A stretch of 64,000 bases of DNA, taken from contig NZ_CP016312.1 in the NCBI RefSeq assembly GCF_001880325.1, positions 1,178,001 through 1,242,000 on the forward strand. The letters are read 5' to 3'. The notes below the pieces were generated by a model. The model searched no databases, was not told the DNA's origin, and was given only the letters and a program-made list of their open reading frames with translations. The first letter of the stretch is position 1. Each line of letters starts with the position of its first letter. Both the position numbers and the translations under genes were made by a program. The DNA comes from Thermus brockianus (GTDB lineage: Bacteria > Deinococcota > Deinococci > Deinococcales > Thermaceae). Below, one piece after another: positions 23,511 to 34,819 of the stretch.

Positions 23511-26195
23511 ATGGAGCTCACGCTGGAAAGCCAAGGCTACCTGGAGGCCCTCTACCGGGCGTACCTGGAGGACCCCTTTTCCCTGCCCGAGGAGTGGCGG
23601 CGCTACTTCTCCGCCCTTACCCTGGAGGATGGCCGACGAGAACGCCCCGCCCCGAGTGTCTCCGTGGCCGAGGCCGTGGACCTAGGCTTCCTCCTCAAGG
23701 TGGAGCGCCTGGTCCAGGCCTACCGGGAGCTCGGGCACCTGGCGGCCCAGATAGACCCCTTGGGCCAGGAAAGGCCGAGGCCGAAGGCCCTCACCCTCGA
23801 GGCCCACGGCCTTTCCTCCCAGGACCTTCCTCGGCCCCTTCCCCCCTTCTTCGGCGCCCCCACCCTGGGGGCTCTCCTGGAGCGCCTTCAGGCCACCTAC
23901 CTCGGCCCCATCGGCTTTGAGGTGGCCCACGTGGAGCCCGAGGAGAGGGAGTGGCTCCTCGCCCGCATAGAGGCCCCTTGGGAAAGGCCTCCCCAGGAGG
24001 TGCGCCGCCGCATGTTGGAAGCCCTGATGCAGGCGAGCCTCTTTGAGGCCTTCCTGCAGCGGAAGTACCTCGGGGCCAAGACCTTCAGCGCCGAGGGCCT
24101 GGAAAGCCTCATCCCCCTCCTCAAGGAGGCGGTGGTGGAGGCGGCCCGGCACGGGGTTAAGGAGGTGGTCCTGGGCATGGCCCACCGGGGCCGGCTCAAC
24201 GTCCTGGCCCACGTGGCGGGGAAGCCCTTTGAGCGCATCTTCCGCGAGTTTGAGGAGATTTTCCCCGAGGGCTACGCCGGGGACGTGAAGTACCACCTGG
24301 GCTTTTCCAGCGACCAGGAAACCCCTTACGGCAAGGTCCACGTTTCCCTGAACTTCAACCCAAGCCACCTGGAGTTCGTGAACCCCGTGACCCTAGGGCG
24401 GCTTCGGGCCAAGCAGGACCGCTTCGGGGACCGGGAGAGGCGGCGGGGCCTTGCCATTTTGGTCCACGGGGACTCCGCCTTCATCGGCGAGGGCATCGTG
24501 CAGGAAACCCTAAACCTCTCCCAGCTTCCCGGCTACCGGGTGGGGGGGACCCTGCACGTGGTGGCCAACAACCAGCTGGGCTTCACCACCCTCCCCTCGG
24601 AGTACACCTCCTGCCGCTACCCCACGGACATCGCCAAGATGGTGGGGGCCCCCATCTTCCACGTGAACGCCGAGGCGGTGGATGCCCTCTGGTTCGCCCT
24701 ACGCCTGGCCTTGGAGTACCGGAGCCGCTTCGGCAAGGACGTGGTTCTGGACCTGGTGGGCTACCGCCGCCGGGGGCACAACGAGACGGACGAGCCCACC
24801 TTCACCCAGCCCACCATGTACGCCCTCATCGCCAAGAAGCCGGAGCCTTGGAAGGCCTACGCCGAAAGGCTCCAGGCCGAGGGGGTGGTGCGGGAGGAGG
24901 AGCTTAAGGCCCTGGAGGGGGCCTACCTGGAGCGGCTGGAGAGCGAGTTCGCCCGGGTCAAGGCCGAGCCCGGCCCCGTGGTGCCCCACGGGCTTTCGGG
25001 CCTTTGGCAGGGGTACGTGGGGGGGCCTGACCACCTGGTGCCCGAGGTGGAGACCGGGGTGCCGAAGGAGGTCCTGCGCAACCTTTTGGTGCGGCTCGCC
25101 ACCGTGCCCGAGGGCTTCCAGGTCCATCCTAAGCTGAAGCGTTTCCTCGAGGCCCGCCTGGAGATGGTCGAGGAAAAGCGGCCCCTGGACTGGGCCACCG
25201 CCGAGGCCCTGGCCTTCGCCACCCTGGCGGCGGAGGGCCACCGGGTGCGCCTCACGGGCCAGGACGCCCTAAGGGGCACCTTCACCCAGCGCCACGCCGC
25301 CCTGTACGATTACCGCACGGGGGAAAAGTACATTCCCTTAGCGCACCTGGCGGAGGGGCAGGCCCCCGTGGAGATCCACAACTCCCCCCTTTCCGAGGCC
25401 GGGGTCCTGGGGTTTGAGTACGGGTACAGCCTGGACTACCCGGAGGGCCTCATCCTCTGGGAAGCCCAGTTCGGGGACTTCGCCAACGTGGCCCAGGTCT
25501 ACATAGACCAGTTCCTGGCCAGCGCCGAGGCCAAGTGGGGCCGGCTTTCCGGCCTCGTGCTCCTCCTGCCCCACGGCCTGGAGGGCCAAGGCCCCGAGCA
25601 CTCCTCGGCCCGGCTGGAGCGCTTCTTGCAACTGGGGGCCAAGGACAACCTCCAGGTGGCCTACCCCACCACCCCCGCCCAGTTCTTCCACCTCCTCCGC
25701 CGCCAGGTGAAAAGGTCCATCCGCAAGCCCCTGGTGGTCATGACCCCCAAAAGCCTCCTCCGCCACCCCGAGGTGGTCTCGGGCCTCGAGGAGCTCGCCC
25801 AGGGCCGCTTCCAGAAGGTGATCCCCGAAAGGGTCAAGGGGGCGAGGAAGGTTCTCCTCACCTCGGGCAAGGTCTACTACGAGCTTCTCGCCAAGAGGCG
25901 GGAGCTTGGGGCGGAGGACGTGGCCATCCTGCGCCTAGAACTCCTCTACCCCTTCCCCGAGGCGGAGCTTCAGGAGGCCCTTTCTCCCTACCCCAAGAAG
26001 GTCCCCGTGGTCTACGTGCAGGAGGAACCCATCAACCAAGGGGCCTGGTGGTACCTCTCCGCCCGCTTCTGCGGGGAGATCTTCGGCCACCCCTTGAGCG
26101 TGGTGGCCCGGCCCGAGTCCCCAAGCCCCGCCGTGGGCTCCTCCAAGGTCCACCGGCTAGAGCAGGAAGCCCTTTTGGAAGAAGCCTTCAAGTGA
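23511..26195 (+). CDS. sucA: 2-oxoglutarate dehydrogenase E1 component
   Basis: The 894-aa thiamine diphosphate enzyme decarboxylates 2-oxoglutarate and passes the succinyl group to E2, in the citric acid cycle. The N-terminal E1-binding helix (YLEALYRAYLEDP) is followed by the active-site VLGMAHRGRLNVLAHV, HGDSAFIGEGIVQETLNLS with the cofactor/Mg2+ Asp, GHNETDEPTFTQP and a C-terminal transketolase-like domain with NSPLSEAGVLGFEYGYSL. Length is typical. A GGAGG precedes the ATG. It is first in sucA-sucB-lpd with an operator-like palindrome upstream. Confidence 0.96.
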   Translation: MELTLESQGYLEALYRAYLEDPFSLPEEWRRYFSALTLEDGRRERPAPSVSVAEAVDLGFLLKVERLVQAYRELGHLAAQIDPLGQERPRPKALTLEAHGLSSQDLPRPLPPFFGAPTLGALLERLQATYLGPIGFEVAHVEPEEREWLLARIEAPWERPPQEVRRRMLEALMQASLFEAFLQRKYLGAKTFSAEGLESLIPLLKEAVVEAARHGVKEVVLGMAHRGRLNVLAHVAGKPFERIFREFEEIFPEGYAGDVKYHLGFSSDQETPYGKVHVSLNFNPSHLEFVNPVTLGRLRAKQDRFGDRERRRGLAILVHGDSAFIGEGIVQETLNLSQLPGYRVGGTLHVVANNQLGFTTLPSEYTSCRYPTDIAKMVGAPIFHVNAEAVDALWFALRLALEYRSRFGKDVVLDLVGYRRRGHNETDEPTFTQPTMYALIAKKPEPWKAYAERLQAEGVVREEELKALEGAYLERLESEFARVKAEPGPVVPHGLSGLWQGYVGGPDHLVPEVETGVPKEVLRNLLVRLATVPEGFQVHPKLKRFLEARLEMVEEKRPLDWATAEALAFATLAAEGHRVRLTGQDALRGTFTQRHAALYDYRTGEKYIPLAHLAEGQAPVEIHNSPLSEAGVLGFEYGYSLDYPEGLILWEAQFGDFANVAQVYIDQFLASAEAKWGRLSGLVLLLPHGLEGQGPEHSSARLERFLQLGAKDNLQVAYPTTPAQFFHLLRRQVKRSIRKPLVVMTPKSLLRHPEVVSGLEELAQGRFQKVIPERVKGARKVLLTSGKVYYELLAKRRELGAEDVAILRLELLYPFPEAELQEALSPYPKKVPVVYVQEEPINQGAWWYLSARFCGEIFGHPLSVVARPESPSPAVGSSKVHRLEQEALLEEAFK

Positions 26196-26206
26196 GGAGG
26201 TAAAAG

Positions 26207-27412
26207 GTGGAAGAGCTCAAGGTGCCCTCCGTGGGCGAAAGCATCGTGGAAGTGGAAATCGGCGCTTGGCTTAAGCGGGAAGGGGAGAGCTTCGCCCAGG
26301 ACGAGCCTTTGGTGGAACTCATCACCGACAAGGCCACCCTGGAACTCCCTGCCCCCTTCGCCGGCACCCTAAGGCAAATCCTCAGGAAGACCGGGGAGAC
26401 GGCGCGGGTGGGCGAGGCCATCGCCCTCCTGGAAAGGGGTGTGGGGGCGGAAGCCCCCAAGGCGGAAGCGCCCCAGGCCGAGGCGGTGCGGGAAACCCCC
26501 TTGGCCATGCCCGCCGCCGAGCGCCTCCTAAGGGAGAAGGGGGTTTCCCCGGAGGCGGTGGAGGGCACGGGCCTAGGGGGGCGCATCCTGAAGGAAGACG
26601 TGGAGCGTTACCTGGAGGTGGCCCAAGCGAAGCCCGCCCCCGAGCCCGCCCGCCCCGTCCCCGAAACCCGCCCTGCCCCTACCCCCCTTCAGGCCCCCTC
26701 GGACAAGCCCTGGCGGGTGAGCGAGGCGGTGCCCATGACCCCCTTGCGCCGCCGCATCGCCGAGCGCCTCCTTTTGGCGCGGCAGACCACGGCCATGCTC
26801 ACCACCTTCAACGAGGCGGACATGTCCGCCGTCATCGCCCTGCGCAAGGAGCTGGGGGAGGCCTTCCAGAAGAAGCACGGGGTGAAGCTCGGCTTCATGA
26901 GCTTCTTCGTTAAGGCCGTGGTCCAGGCCCTCAAGGAGATCCCCGAGCTCAACGCCGAGATCCGCGACAACACCATCGTCTACCACCGCTACTACGACAT
27001 CGGCATCGCCGTGGGCGGGGGCGAGGGGCTGGTGGTGCCCGTGATCCGGGACGCCGACCGCCTCTCCTTCGCCGAGATTGAGCGGCAGATCGCCGACTTC
27101 GCCGAAAGGGCCCGCACCAAGAAGCTCAAGCCCGAGGAGCTCATGGGGGGCACCTTCACCATCACCAACGGGGGCATCTACGGTTCCCTCAACTCCACCC
27201 CCCTCCTCAACCCACCCCAGGTGGGCATCCTGGGCATGCACGCCATCCAGGAGAGGCCCGTGGCCCGGGAGGGCCAGGTGGTGGTCCGGCCCATGATGTA
27301 CCTGGCCCTCTCCTACGACCACCGCATCGTGGACGGGCGGGAGGCGGTGACCTTCCTCCGGCGGGTGAAGGAGCTCATTGAGAACCCGGTGCGGCTCCTA
27401 CTGGAGGTGTGA
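26207..27412 (+). CDS. sucB: Dihydrolipoyllysine-residue succinyltransferase (E2 of 2-oxoglutarate dehydrogenase)
   Basis: The 401-aa E2 core has one lipoyl domain (lipoyl Lys in TDKATLEL, about K42), a peripheral-subunit-binding domain ([31 protein letters not shown] region), Pro/Ala linkers, and the catalytic domain with [18 protein letters not shown] and the active His in [13 protein letters not shown]. The GTG start follows a GAGGAGGT by five bases. It transfers succinyl groups to CoA within the complex and lies 11 bases after sucA. Confidence 0.95.
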   Translation: MEELKVPSVGESIVEVEIGAWLKREGESFAQDEPLVELITDKATLELPAPFAGTLRQILRKTGETARVGEAIALLERGVGAEAPKAEAPQAEAVRETPLAMPAAERLLREKGVSPEAVEGTGLGGRILKEDVERYLEVAQAKPAPEPARPVPETRPAPTPLQAPSDKPWRVSEAVPMTPLRRRIAERLLLARQTTAMLTTFNEADMSAVIALRKELGEAFQKKHGVKLGFMSFFVKAVVQALKEIPELNAEIRDNTIVYHRYYDIGIAVGGGEGLVVPVIRDADRLSFAEIERQIADFAERARTKKLKPEELMGGTFTITNGGIYGSLNSTPLLNPPQVGILGMHAIQERPVAREGQVVVRPMMYLALSYDHRIVDGREAVTFLRRVKELIENPVRLLLEV

Positions 27413-27413
27413 G

Positions 27414-28781
27414 GTGTACGACCTCCTGGTTATCGGCGCGGGCCCGGGCGGGTATGTGGCCGCCATCCGGGCGGCCCAGCTGGGCATGAAGGTGGGGGTG
27501 GTGGAGAAGGAGAAGGCCCTGGGGGGGACCTGCCTTAGGGTGGGGTGCATCCCCTCCAAGGCCCTCCTGGAGACCACCGAGCGCATCTACGAGGTGAAGA
27601 AGGGCCTTCTGGGAGCCAAGGTGGAGGGCTTGGGCCTAGACCTCCCCGCCCTCCTCGCCCACAAGGACAAGGTGGTCCAGGCCAACACCCAGGGGATTGA
27701 GTTCCTCTTCAAGAAAAACGGCGTCGCCCGCCACCAGGGCACGGCCCGCTTCCTTTCGGACCGCAAGGTCTTGGTGGAGGAAACGGGGGAGGAGCTAACC
27801 GCCCGCTACATCCTCATCGCCACCGGCTCCGCCCCCCTCATCCCCCCTTGGGCCCAGGTGGACTACGAGAGGGTGGTGACCTCCACCGAGGCCCTTTCCT
27901 TCCCCGAGGTGCCGGGCCGCCTCATCGTGGTGGGGGGCGGGGTCATCGGCCTGGAGCTTGGGGTGGTTTGGCACCGCCTGGGGGCGGAGGTCACCATCCT
28001 GGAGTACATGGACCGCATCCTCCCCACCATGGACGCCGAGCTTTCCCGGGCGGCGGAGAGGGTCTTTAAGAAGGAGGGCCTTACCATCCGGACCGGGGTG
28101 CGGGTCACCGCCGTGGTCCCCGGGGCCAAGGGGGCGCGGGTGGAGCTGGAGGGGGGGGAGGTCCTCGAGGCCGACCGGGTCCTTTTGGCCGTGGGCCGCA
28201 GGCCCTACACCGAGGGGCTCGGCCTGGAGAACGCCGGCCTCTCCACGGACGAGCGGGGCCGGATCCCCGTGGACGAGCACCTGAGGACCCGCATCCCCCA
28301 CATCTACGCCATCGGGGACGTGGTCCGGGGCCCCATGCTGGCCCACAAGGCAAGCGAGGAGGGCATCGCCGCCGTGGAGCACATGGCCAAGGGCTTCGGC
28401 CACGTGGACTACCAGGCCATCCCCAGCGTGGTCTACACCCACCCCGAGGTGGCGGGCGTGGGCTACACGGAGGAGGAGCTAAAGGAGAAGGGCATCCCCT
28501 ACAAGGTGGGGAAGTTCCCCTACTCTGCCTCGGGCCGCGCCCGGGCCATGGGGGAGACGGAGGGCTTCATCAAGGTCCTGGCCCACGCCAAGACCGACCG
28601 CATCCTGGGGGTTCACGGCATCGGGGCACGGGTGGGGGACGTCCTGGCCGAGGCCGCCTTGGCCATCTTCTTCAAGGCGAGCGCCGAGGACCTAGGCCGC
28701 GCCCCCCACGCCCACCCTTCCCTTTCGGAGGTCCTCAAGGAAGCCGCCTTGGCGGCGTGGGAGAAGCCCATTCACTTATAG
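27414..28781 (+). CDS. lpd: Dihydrolipoyl dehydrogenase (E3)
   Basis: The 455-aa flavoprotein reoxidises dihydrolipoamide with NAD+. It has the FAD fold LLVIGAGPGGYVAA at the start, the redox pair in GGTCLRVGCIPSK (Cys 40 and 45), the NAD fold IVVGGGVIGLELGVVW, AIGDVVRGPMLAHKA, and the C-terminal catalytic HAHPSLSEV. The GTG at 27414 follows a GGAGGT and the E2 stop by one base; an earlier in-frame start would add residues overlapping E2 with no homology. Confidence 0.96.
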   Translation: MYDLLVIGAGPGGYVAAIRAAQLGMKVGVVEKEKALGGTCLRVGCIPSKALLETTERIYEVKKGLLGAKVEGLGLDLPALLAHKDKVVQANTQGIEFLFKKNGVARHQGTARFLSDRKVLVEETGEELTARYILIATGSAPLIPPWAQVDYERVVTSTEALSFPEVPGRLIVVGGGVIGLELGVVWHRLGAEVTILEYMDRILPTMDAELSRAAERVFKKEGLTIRTGVRVTAVVPGAKGARVELEGGEVLEADRVLLAVGRRPYTEGLGLENAGLSTDERGRIPVDEHLRTRIPHIYAIGDVVRGPMLAHKASEEGIAAVEHMAKGFGHVDYQAIPSVVYTHPEVAGVGYTEEELKEKGIPYKVGKFPYSASGRARAMGETEGFIKVLAHAKTDRILGVHGIGARVGDVLAEAALAIFFKASAEDLGRAPHAHPSLSEVLKEAALAAWEKPIHL

Positions 28782-28798
28782 CCTAGGTTGCAAGCCAT

Positions 28799-28824
28799 CG
28801 GGGCGCGGTAGCGCCCCGGTTTTG
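28799..28824 (+). terminator. Terminator of sucA-sucB-lpd
   Basis: Arms CGGGGCGC and GCGCCCCG with a GGTA loop, followed by GTTTTG, lie 18 bases after the lpd stop codon. Confidence 0.8.
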
Positions 28825-28858
28825 TATACTTATGCACACCCCCACCCGGGGGTAGACT
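28823..28858 (+). promoter_or_regulatory. argG promoter with putative ARG box
   Basis: TGTATACTTATGCA (28823-28836) resembles the ArgR operator consensus TGAATWWWWATTCA. It overlaps a TTATGC -35 candidate (28830-28835), 17 bases before a TAGACT -10 box (28853-28858). The ATG follows ten bases later. Repression by ArgR with arginine is the expected logic; no argR gene is in the window. Confidence 0.5.
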
Positions 28859-28868
28859 GGGAGCTGGC

Positions 28869-30068
28869 ATGAAGATCGTCTTGGCATACTCCGGCGGGTT
28901 GGACACCAGCATCATCCTCAAGTGGCTGAAGGAGACCTATAACGCCGAGGTCATCGCCTTCACGGCGGACATCGGCCAGGGGGAGGAGGTGGAGGAGGCG
29001 AGGGAGAAAGCCCTAAGGACCGGGGCCTCCAAGGCCATCGCCCTGGACCTCAAGGAGGAGTTCGTGCGGGACTTCGTCTTCCCCATGTTCCGCGCCGCTC
29101 CCCTGTACGAGGGGTACTACCTCCTGGGCACCTCCATCGCCCGGCCCCTCATCGCCAAGTACCTGGTGAAGATCGCCGAGGAGGAGGGGGCGGAGGCCGT
29201 CGCCCACGGGGCCACGGGGAAGGGCAACGACCAGGTGCGCTTTGAGCTCACTGCCTATGCCCTGAAGCCGGACATTCGGGTCATCGCCCCTTGGCGGGAA
29301 TGGCGCTTTAAGGGGCGGCAGGAGATGATCGCCTACGCCGAGGCCCACGGCATCCCCGTGCCCGTGACCCAGGAGAAGCCCTATTCCATGGACGCCAACC
29401 TCCTGCATATTTCCTACGAAGGGGGGGTCCTCGAGGACCCCTGGGCCGAGCCCCCCAAGGGCATGTTCCGCATGACCGTGGACCCCGAGGAGGCCCCCGA
29501 CACCCCCGAGTACGTGGAGGTGGAATTTTTTGAGGGGGACCCCGTGGCGGTAAACGGGGAGCGCCTTTCCCCGGCGGCCCTCCTGCAAAGGCTCAACGAG
29601 ATCGGGGGGCGGCACGGGGTGGGCCGGGTGGACCTGGTGGAGAACCGCTTCGTAGGCATGAAGTCCCGGGGGGTTTACGAGACCCCGGGGGGCACCCTCC
29701 TCTACCACGCCCGGCGGGCGGTGGAAAGCCTCACTCTGGACCGGGAGGTCCTGCACCAGCGGGACATGCTCTCCCCCAAGTACGCCGAGCTCGTCTACTA
29801 CGGTTTCTGGTACGCCCCGGAGCGGGAGGCCCTCCAGGCCTACTTTGACCACGTGGCGAAAAGCGTCACCGGGGTGGCCCGGCTCAAGCTCTACAAGGGC
29901 AACGTTTACGTGGTGGGGCGGAAGGCGGAGAAAAGCCTCTACCAGAAGGACCTGGTGTCCTTTGACGAGCTGGGGGGCTACGACCAGAAGGATGCCGAGG
30001 GCTTCATCAAGATCAACGCCCTGCGCCTAAGGGTGCGGGCCATGGCGGAGGGGCGGCGTGGCGCATAG
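28869..30068 (+). CDS. argG: Argininosuccinate synthase
   Basis: The 399-aa ATP-dependent ligase joins citrulline and aspartate. The N-type pyrophosphatase P-loop [15 protein letters not shown] is at residues 5-19, followed by [21 protein letters not shown] and [18 protein letters not shown]. Length is normal. It opens an arginine operon and overlaps argH by 11 bases. Confidence 0.97.
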   Translation: MKIVLAYSGGLDTSIILKWLKETYNAEVIAFTADIGQGEEVEEAREKALRTGASKAIALDLKEEFVRDFVFPMFRAAPLYEGYYLLGTSIARPLIAKYLVKIAEEEGAEAVAHGATGKGNDQVRFELTAYALKPDIRVIAPWREWRFKGRQEMIAYAEAHGIPVPVTQEKPYSMDANLLHISYEGGVLEDPWAEPPKGMFRMTVDPEEAPDTPEYVEVEFFEGDPVAVNGERLSPAALLQRLNEIGGRHGVGRVDLVENRFVGMKSRGVYETPGGTLLYHARRAVESLTLDREVLHQRDMLSPKYAELVYYGFWYAPEREALQAYFDHVAKSVTGVARLKLYKGNVYVVGRKAEKSLYQKDLVSFDELGGYDQKDAEGFIKINALRLRVRAMAEGRRGA

Positions 30069-31446
30069 GACCTGGGGAGGCCGCTTCCAGGAGGGCCCGG
30101 ACGCCCTCGCCGCCCGCTTCAACGCCTCCCTTGCCTTTGACCGGGCCCTTTGGCGGGAGGACCTTTGGCAGAACCGGGTCCACGCCCGCATGCTCCAGGC
30201 GGTGGGCCTCCTTTCGGAGGAGGAGCTAAAGGCCATCCTCGAGGGGTTGGACCAGATAGAGGAGGAGATTGAGGTGGGCACCTTTCCCTGGCGGGAGGAC
30301 CTGGAGGACGTGCACATGAACCTCGAGGCCCGCCTCATGGAGCTCATCGGCCCCCCAGGGGGCAAACTCCACACCGCCCGGAGCCGCAACGACCAGGTGG
30401 CCACGGACCTTAGGCTTTTCCTGCGGGCAGCCATAGACGAGCTTTTGGCGCTCCTTTTGGAGGTGCGCCGGGTTCTCGTGCGGGAGGCGGAGAAGCACCT
30501 AGAGCCCCCCTTCGTCCTCCCCGGCTACACCCACCTGCAACGGGCCCAGCCCATCCTCCTTTCCCACTGGTTCCTGGCCTACTACGAGATGCTCACCCGG
30601 GATGCGGGCCGGCTTAGGGACGCCCGCGCCCGCCTCAACGAAAGCCCCTTGGGGGCCGCCGCCCTAGCGGGCACGGGCTTTCCCATAGACCGCCACTTCA
30701 CGGCCCAGGAACTCGGCTTTGACCGCCCCATGCGCAACTCCCTGGACGCCGTAGGGAGCCGGGACTTCGCCCTGGAGGTCCTTTCCGCCCTGAATATCGG
30801 CATGCTCCACCTTTCCCGCTTGGCGGAGGAACTCATCCTCTATAGCACCGAGGAGTTCGGTTTCGTGGAGGTCCCCGATGCCTTCGCCACGGGGTCCTCC
30901 ATCATGCCCCAGAAGAAGAACCCGGACATCCTGGAGCTCATCCGGGCCAAGGCGGGGAGGGTGCTGGGGGCCTTGGTGGGGCTTTCCACCGTGGTGAAGG
31001 GCCTGCCCCTCGCCTACAACAAGGACCTTCAGGAGGACAAGGAGCCCCTTCTGGACGCCCTCGCTACCTATCGGGATAGCCTCAAGCTCCTCGCCGCCCT
31101 TCTGCCGGGCCTGAAGTGGCGCCGGGAGAGGATGTGGCGGGCGGCGGAAGAGGGGTTTTCCCTGGCCACGGAGCTCGCCGACTACCTGGCGGAAAAGGGC
31201 CTGCCCTTCCGGGAGGCCCACCACGTGGTGGGCCGGCTGGTGCGGCGGCTTGTGGAGGAGGGGAGGGTCCTCAAGGACCTTACCTTGGAAGAACTACGGG
31301 AAGCCCACCCCCTCTTCGCCGAGGACGCCCTAAGCCTTTTGCGCCTGGAAACCGCCATCCACCGCCGCCGGTCCTACGGGGGCACGGCCCCGGAGGCGGT
31401 GCGGGCGAGGGTGTTGGAGGCCAAGGAGGAGGTGGGCCTTGCTTGA
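30058..31446 (+). CDS. argH: Argininosuccinate lyase
   Basis: The 462-aa enzyme splits argininosuccinate to arginine and fumarate. It shows the N-terminal [28 protein letters not shown], the catalytic-His stretch [11 protein letters not shown], and the fumarase/lyase signature [13 protein letters not shown] with the catalytic Ser. The GTG start lies inside the end of argG behind a GGAGGG. The next gene, an ArgA-like acetyltransferase, starts inside its last codons. Confidence 0.97.
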   Translation: MAHRTWGGRFQEGPDALAARFNASLAFDRALWREDLWQNRVHARMLQAVGLLSEEELKAILEGLDQIEEEIEVGTFPWREDLEDVHMNLEARLMELIGPPGGKLHTARSRNDQVATDLRLFLRAAIDELLALLLEVRRVLVREAEKHLEPPFVLPGYTHLQRAQPILLSHWFLAYYEMLTRDAGRLRDARARLNESPLGAAALAGTGFPIDRHFTAQELGFDRPMRNSLDAVGSRDFALEVLSALNIGMLHLSRLAEELILYSTEEFGFVEVPDAFATGSSIMPQKKNPDILELIRAKAGRVLGALVGLSTVVKGLPLAYNKDLQEDKEPLLDALATYRDSLKLLAALLPGLKWRRERMWRAAEEGFSLATELADYLAEKGLPFREAHHVVGRLVRRLVEEGRVLKDLTLEELREAHPLFAEDALSLLRLETAIHRRRSYGGTAPEAVRARVLEAKEEVGLA

Positions 31447-31972
31447 GCTGGAGCTTCCCACGGCGGCGCTCCCCGAGGTGCGCCCCCAGGCGGGCGTGGA
31501 GCTGAGGAAGGCCCGTCTAAGCGACGTGGACGCCATCTACTGGCTCATCCGCTACTGGGCGGAGAAGGGCTTGATGCTCGTACGGAGCCACAGCCATCTC
31601 TACGAGAACATCCGCGACTTCCAGGTCCTGGAGGACGAGGACGGCCACATCGTGGGCACCGTGGCCCTCCACGTCCTCTGGCGGGACCTGGCGGAGATCC
31701 GGGGCCTCGCCGTCCACCCGGCGCGGCAGGGACAGGGCCTTGGGCGCTGGCTGGTCCTCGGGGCGGAGCGGGAGGCCCGCGACCTCGGGCTTCCCCGGGT
31801 CTTCGCCTGGACGCTCCAGGTGAACTTCTTCCGCAACCTGGGCTACCAGGTGACGAGCCGGGAGGCCCTTCCCCCCAAGGTGTGGAGCGAGTGCAACGCC
31901 TGCCCCTTTTACGAGAACTGCCGGGAGATCGCCGTCATCAAGCACCTTTCCCCAGGGGCCTTTGGGAGCTAG
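31439..31972 (+). CDS. argA: GNAT N-acetyltransferase, probable short-type N-acetylglutamate synthase
   Basis: The 177-aa single-domain GNAT protein has the acetyl-CoA motif [18 protein letters not shown] and a C-terminal [20 protein letters not shown], the cysteine-containing tail seen in stand-alone ArgA-type acetyltransferases. Its place right after argH (8-base overlap) and before carA supports acetylation of glutamate at the start of arginine synthesis. The TTG start is supported by a GGAGGAGGT five to six bases upstream. A different amino-acid acetyltransferase role cannot be excluded. Confidence 0.82.
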   Translation: MLELELPTAALPEVRPQAGVELRKARLSDVDAIYWLIRYWAEKGLMLVRSHSHLYENIRDFQVLEDEDGHIVGTVALHVLWRDLAEIRGLAVHPARQGQGLGRWLVLGAEREARDLGLPRVFAWTLQVNFFRNLGYQVTSREALPPKVWSECNACPFYENCREIAVIKHLSPGAFGS

Positions 31973-31993
31973 AATGGCGGGGATGGAGGGGGA

Positions 31994-33169
31994 ATGGCGG
32001 GAGTGAAGGAGCGCGCCGTTTTGGTCCTGGAAGACGGCACCGTCTACCGCGGCTACGCCTTCGGCGCCCGGGGGAAGACGGTGGGGGAGGTGGTCTTCAA
32101 CACCGCCCAGACCGGCTACCAGGAGATCATGACCGACCCAAGCTACCACGGGCAGATCGTGGTCATGACCTACCCCCATCAGGGCAACTACGGGGTGAAC
32201 GTTTACGATATGCAGTCCAACCGCCCCTGGGTGCGGGGCTTCGTGGCCAAGGAGTTCAGCCGCGTGGCCTCCAACCCCCGGGCCCAGCAGACCATCGGGG
32301 AGTTCATGGAGTTCTACGGGGTAGTGGGGATTGAGGGCATAGACACCCGGGCCCTGGTGCGCAAGATCCGGGAAGGGGGGGTCTTGAAGGGGGTCATCGC
32401 CCACGCAAGCCTCTACGGTAGCCCCGACCACGCCTTCACGGAGGAAGAGCTGGAGGCGTTGCGCCAAGAGGCCAAGGCCTGGACGGACATTGACGGGCGG
32501 GATATGACCCCTGAGGTCTCCACGCCCCTGCCCTACGCCTGGCCCACCCTGAAGTCCGGGCGGCGCATCGTGGTCATGGACTTCGGCATCAAGCACGCCA
32601 TCGTGGAGAACCTGGCGGCCTTGGGTTTTGAGATCCTCGTGGTCCCGGGCAAGACCCCAGCGAGCCAGATCATGGCCCTGGAGCCCCACGGCCTCCTCAT
32701 CAGCAACGGCCCCGGCGACCCCTCCATGCCCCGCTACGCCCACGAGACCATCTGGAAGCTCATGGGGCTTTTACCCACCTTCGGCATCTGCCTGGGGCAC
32801 CAGCTTCTGGCCCTGGCGGCGGGGGGGCGCACCTACAAGATGAAGTTCGGCCACCGGGGGGCCAACCACCCGGTGAAGAACCTCCTCACGGGCAAGGTGG
32901 AGATCACCAGCCAGAACCACGGTTACGCCGTGGACATAGACTCCCTCAAGGAGTTCCGCCCCACCCACATCAACCTCAACGACGGCACCCTCGAGGGCAT
33001 GGCCCACGCCCGTTACCCCGTCTTCTCCGTGCAGTACCACCCCGAGGCGGCCCCAGGCCCCCACGACGCCCTCTACCTCTTCCGCCGCTTCCTGGAGGAG
33101 GTGGAGGCCTTCCACGGGGCCACGGGCCTCCCCGTGGAGAAAAGCCGGCCAGACGGGCACGGCATCTAG
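31994..33169 (+). CDS. carA: Carbamoyl-phosphate synthase small subunit
   Basis: The 391-aa glutaminase subunit supplies ammonia to CarB for carbamoyl phosphate. It has the N-terminal [14 protein letters not shown] and [16 protein letters not shown], the GATase core with the nucleophile in [13 protein letters not shown], the catalytic His/Glu in [10 protein letters not shown] and the HVxxD-type region around NHGYAVD. carB is not in the window. The gene follows the arginine genes by 21 bases and ends convergently on fhs with a four-base overlap. Confidence 0.96.
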   Translation: MAGVKERAVLVLEDGTVYRGYAFGARGKTVGEVVFNTAQTGYQEIMTDPSYHGQIVVMTYPHQGNYGVNVYDMQSNRPWVRGFVAKEFSRVASNPRAQQTIGEFMEFYGVVGIEGIDTRALVRKIREGGVLKGVIAHASLYGSPDHAFTEEELEALRQEAKAWTDIDGRDMTPEVSTPLPYAWPTLKSGRRIVVMDFGIKHAIVENLAALGFEILVVPGKTPASQIMALEPHGLLISNGPGDPSMPRYAHETIWKLMGLLPTFGICLGHQLLALAAGGRTYKMKFGHRGANHPVKNLLTGKVEITSQNHGYAVDIDSLKEFRPTHINLNDGTLEGMAHARYPVFSVQYHPEAAPGPHDALYLFRRFLEEVEAFHGATGLPVEKSRPDGHGI

Positions 33170-34797
33170 TAGTCCATCCCCCGGATATTCCCTTCCTCGT
33201 CCACGTCAATGCGGAGGGCCTGGGGCACCTTGGGGAGGCCGGGCAGGGTCTCAATCCCCCCCATGTAGACCACCACAAACCCCGCCCCAAAGCGGCACCT
33301 TAGGTCCGTGACCCGAACGGTGAAGCCTCTGGGCCGGCCCCGGAGCTTGGGGTTATCGGAAAGGGAGGTGGCCGCCTTGGCCATGACCACGGGCAAGGCC
33401 TCGCACCCCTCCTTCTTGGCCGCTTTAAGGGCCCGCTTGGCCTCCTCGCTCCACTCCACCCCCTCGGCCCCGTACACCTCCTTGGCGATGATGGCCACCT
33501 TCTCCTCCAAGGGGGCTTCCAGGGGGTAGAGGGGGCGGTAGGCGTGGGGAAGGGAGAGGGCTTCCAGCACCTTTTCCGCTAGGGCCAAGCCCCCCTCGCC
33601 CCCCTTGGCGTACACCTCGCTTAGGGCGAAGGGGAGGCCCCTCTCCTGGGCGAAGTCCCGCACCAGGGCGATCTCCTCCTCGGCGTCCGTGGGGAAGCGG
33701 TTCAGGGCCAACACCGGGGTGTAGCCGAAAAGCCGCACGTTCTCCACGTGCTTTTCCAGGTTGGCCAGGCCCTCCTTGACCGCCTTCGGGTCGGGCATCT
33801 CGTAGGCGTCCTGCCCCCCGTGGTAGCGCAGGGCCCGGAGGGTGGCCACCAGGACCACCGCCTCGGGGATGAGCCCTGCGGTGCGGGCCACCACGTTCAT
33901 GAACTTCTCCATGCCCAAGTCCGTGGCGAAGCCCGCCTCCTGGACCACGTAGTCCGCCAGGCCCAGGGCGTAAAGGCTCGCCCGCACGGAGTTGGTGCCG
34001 TGGGCGATGTTGCCAAAGGGCCCCATGTGGACGAAGGCGGGGTTCCCCTCCGCTGTCTGCACCAGGTTGGGCAGGAAGGCCTGGCGGAGGAGGGCGGCCA
34101 TGGCCCCCACCGCCCCCAGGTCCTTGGCGTAGACCGGCTTGCCCTCCAGGGTGAAGCCCAGGCGGATCTCCCCAAGCCGCCGCTTGAGGTCTTTGAAGTC
34201 CCGGGCCAGGCTCATGAGGGCCATGACCTCGCTGGCCACGGTGAGCTCAAACCCCCCTTCCCGGGGCACCCCGTGGGCCTTGCCCCCCAGGCCCAGGACG
34301 ATGTGGCGCAGGGCCCGGTCGTTCATGTCAATCGCCCGCTTGAGCTCAATGCGCCTCGGGTCAATCCCGAGCTCGTTCCCTTGGTGCAGGTGGTTGTCCA
34401 AGAGGGCGTTGAGGAGGTTCACCGCCGAGGTCACGGCGTGGAAGTCCCCGGTGAAGTGCAGGTTGATCTCGTGCCGGGGTTCAATGCGGGCCTTCCCGCC
34501 CCCCGTGGCCCCGCCTTTCACCCCGAAGACCGGGCCCAAGGAGGGCTCCCGAAGGGCCAAGGCGGCCCGCTTGCCGAGCCGCCACAGGGCGTCCACCAGG
34601 CCGATGGCCGTGGTGGTCTTGCCCTCCCCCGCCGGGGTGGGGGTGATGGCGGTGACCAGGATGAGCCGCCCCTTGGCCTTAGGGGGCTCGCCCAGGACCT
34701 TGGCCATGTGGGGGCCGTAGAGGTAAAGCCGCTCGCGGCCTAGGCCGAGCTTGGCCGCCACCTCTTCTATGGGAAGAAGCGCTTCCTTGACAATCAC
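33166..34797 (-). CDS. fhs: Formate--tetrahydrofolate ligase
   Basis: The 543-aa ATP-dependent enzyme makes 10-formyltetrahydrofolate from formate. It shows the P-loop region [17 protein letters not shown] (about 50-66), [32 protein letters not shown] and a C-terminal [15 protein letters not shown]. Length fits the family (about 550). The start is a GTG at 34795-34797. It links to one-carbon metabolism; the neighbours carA and the dehydratase are not obviously in the same operon. Confidence 0.96.
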   Translation of the reverse strand: MIVKEALLPIEEVAAKLGLGRERLYLYGPHMAKVLGEPPKAKGRLILVTAITPTPAGEGKTTTAIGLVDALWRLGKRAALALREPSLGPVFGVKGGATGGGKARIEPRHEINLHFTGDFHAVTSAVNLLNALLDNHLHQGNELGIDPRRIELKRAIDMNDRALRHIVLGLGGKAHGVPREGGFELTVASEVMALMSLARDFKDLKRRLGEIRLGFTLEGKPVYAKDLGAVGAMAALLRQAFLPNLVQTAEGNPAFVHMGPFGNIAHGTNSVRASLYALGLADYVVQEAGFATDLGMEKFMNVVARTAGLIPEAVVLVATLRALRYHGGQDAYEMPDPKAVKEGLANLEKHVENVRLFGYTPVLALNRFPTDAEEEIALVRDFAQERGLPFALSEVYAKGGEGGLALAEKVLEALSLPHAYRPLYPLEAPLEEKVAIIAKEVYGAEGVEWSEEAKRALKAAKKEGCEALPVVMAKAATSLSDNPKLRGRPRGFTVRVTDLRCRFGAGFVVVYMGGIETLPGLPKVPQALRIDVDEEGNIRGMDY

Positions 34798-34819
34798 GGG
34801 GTAAGCTTACTCCTCCCTC

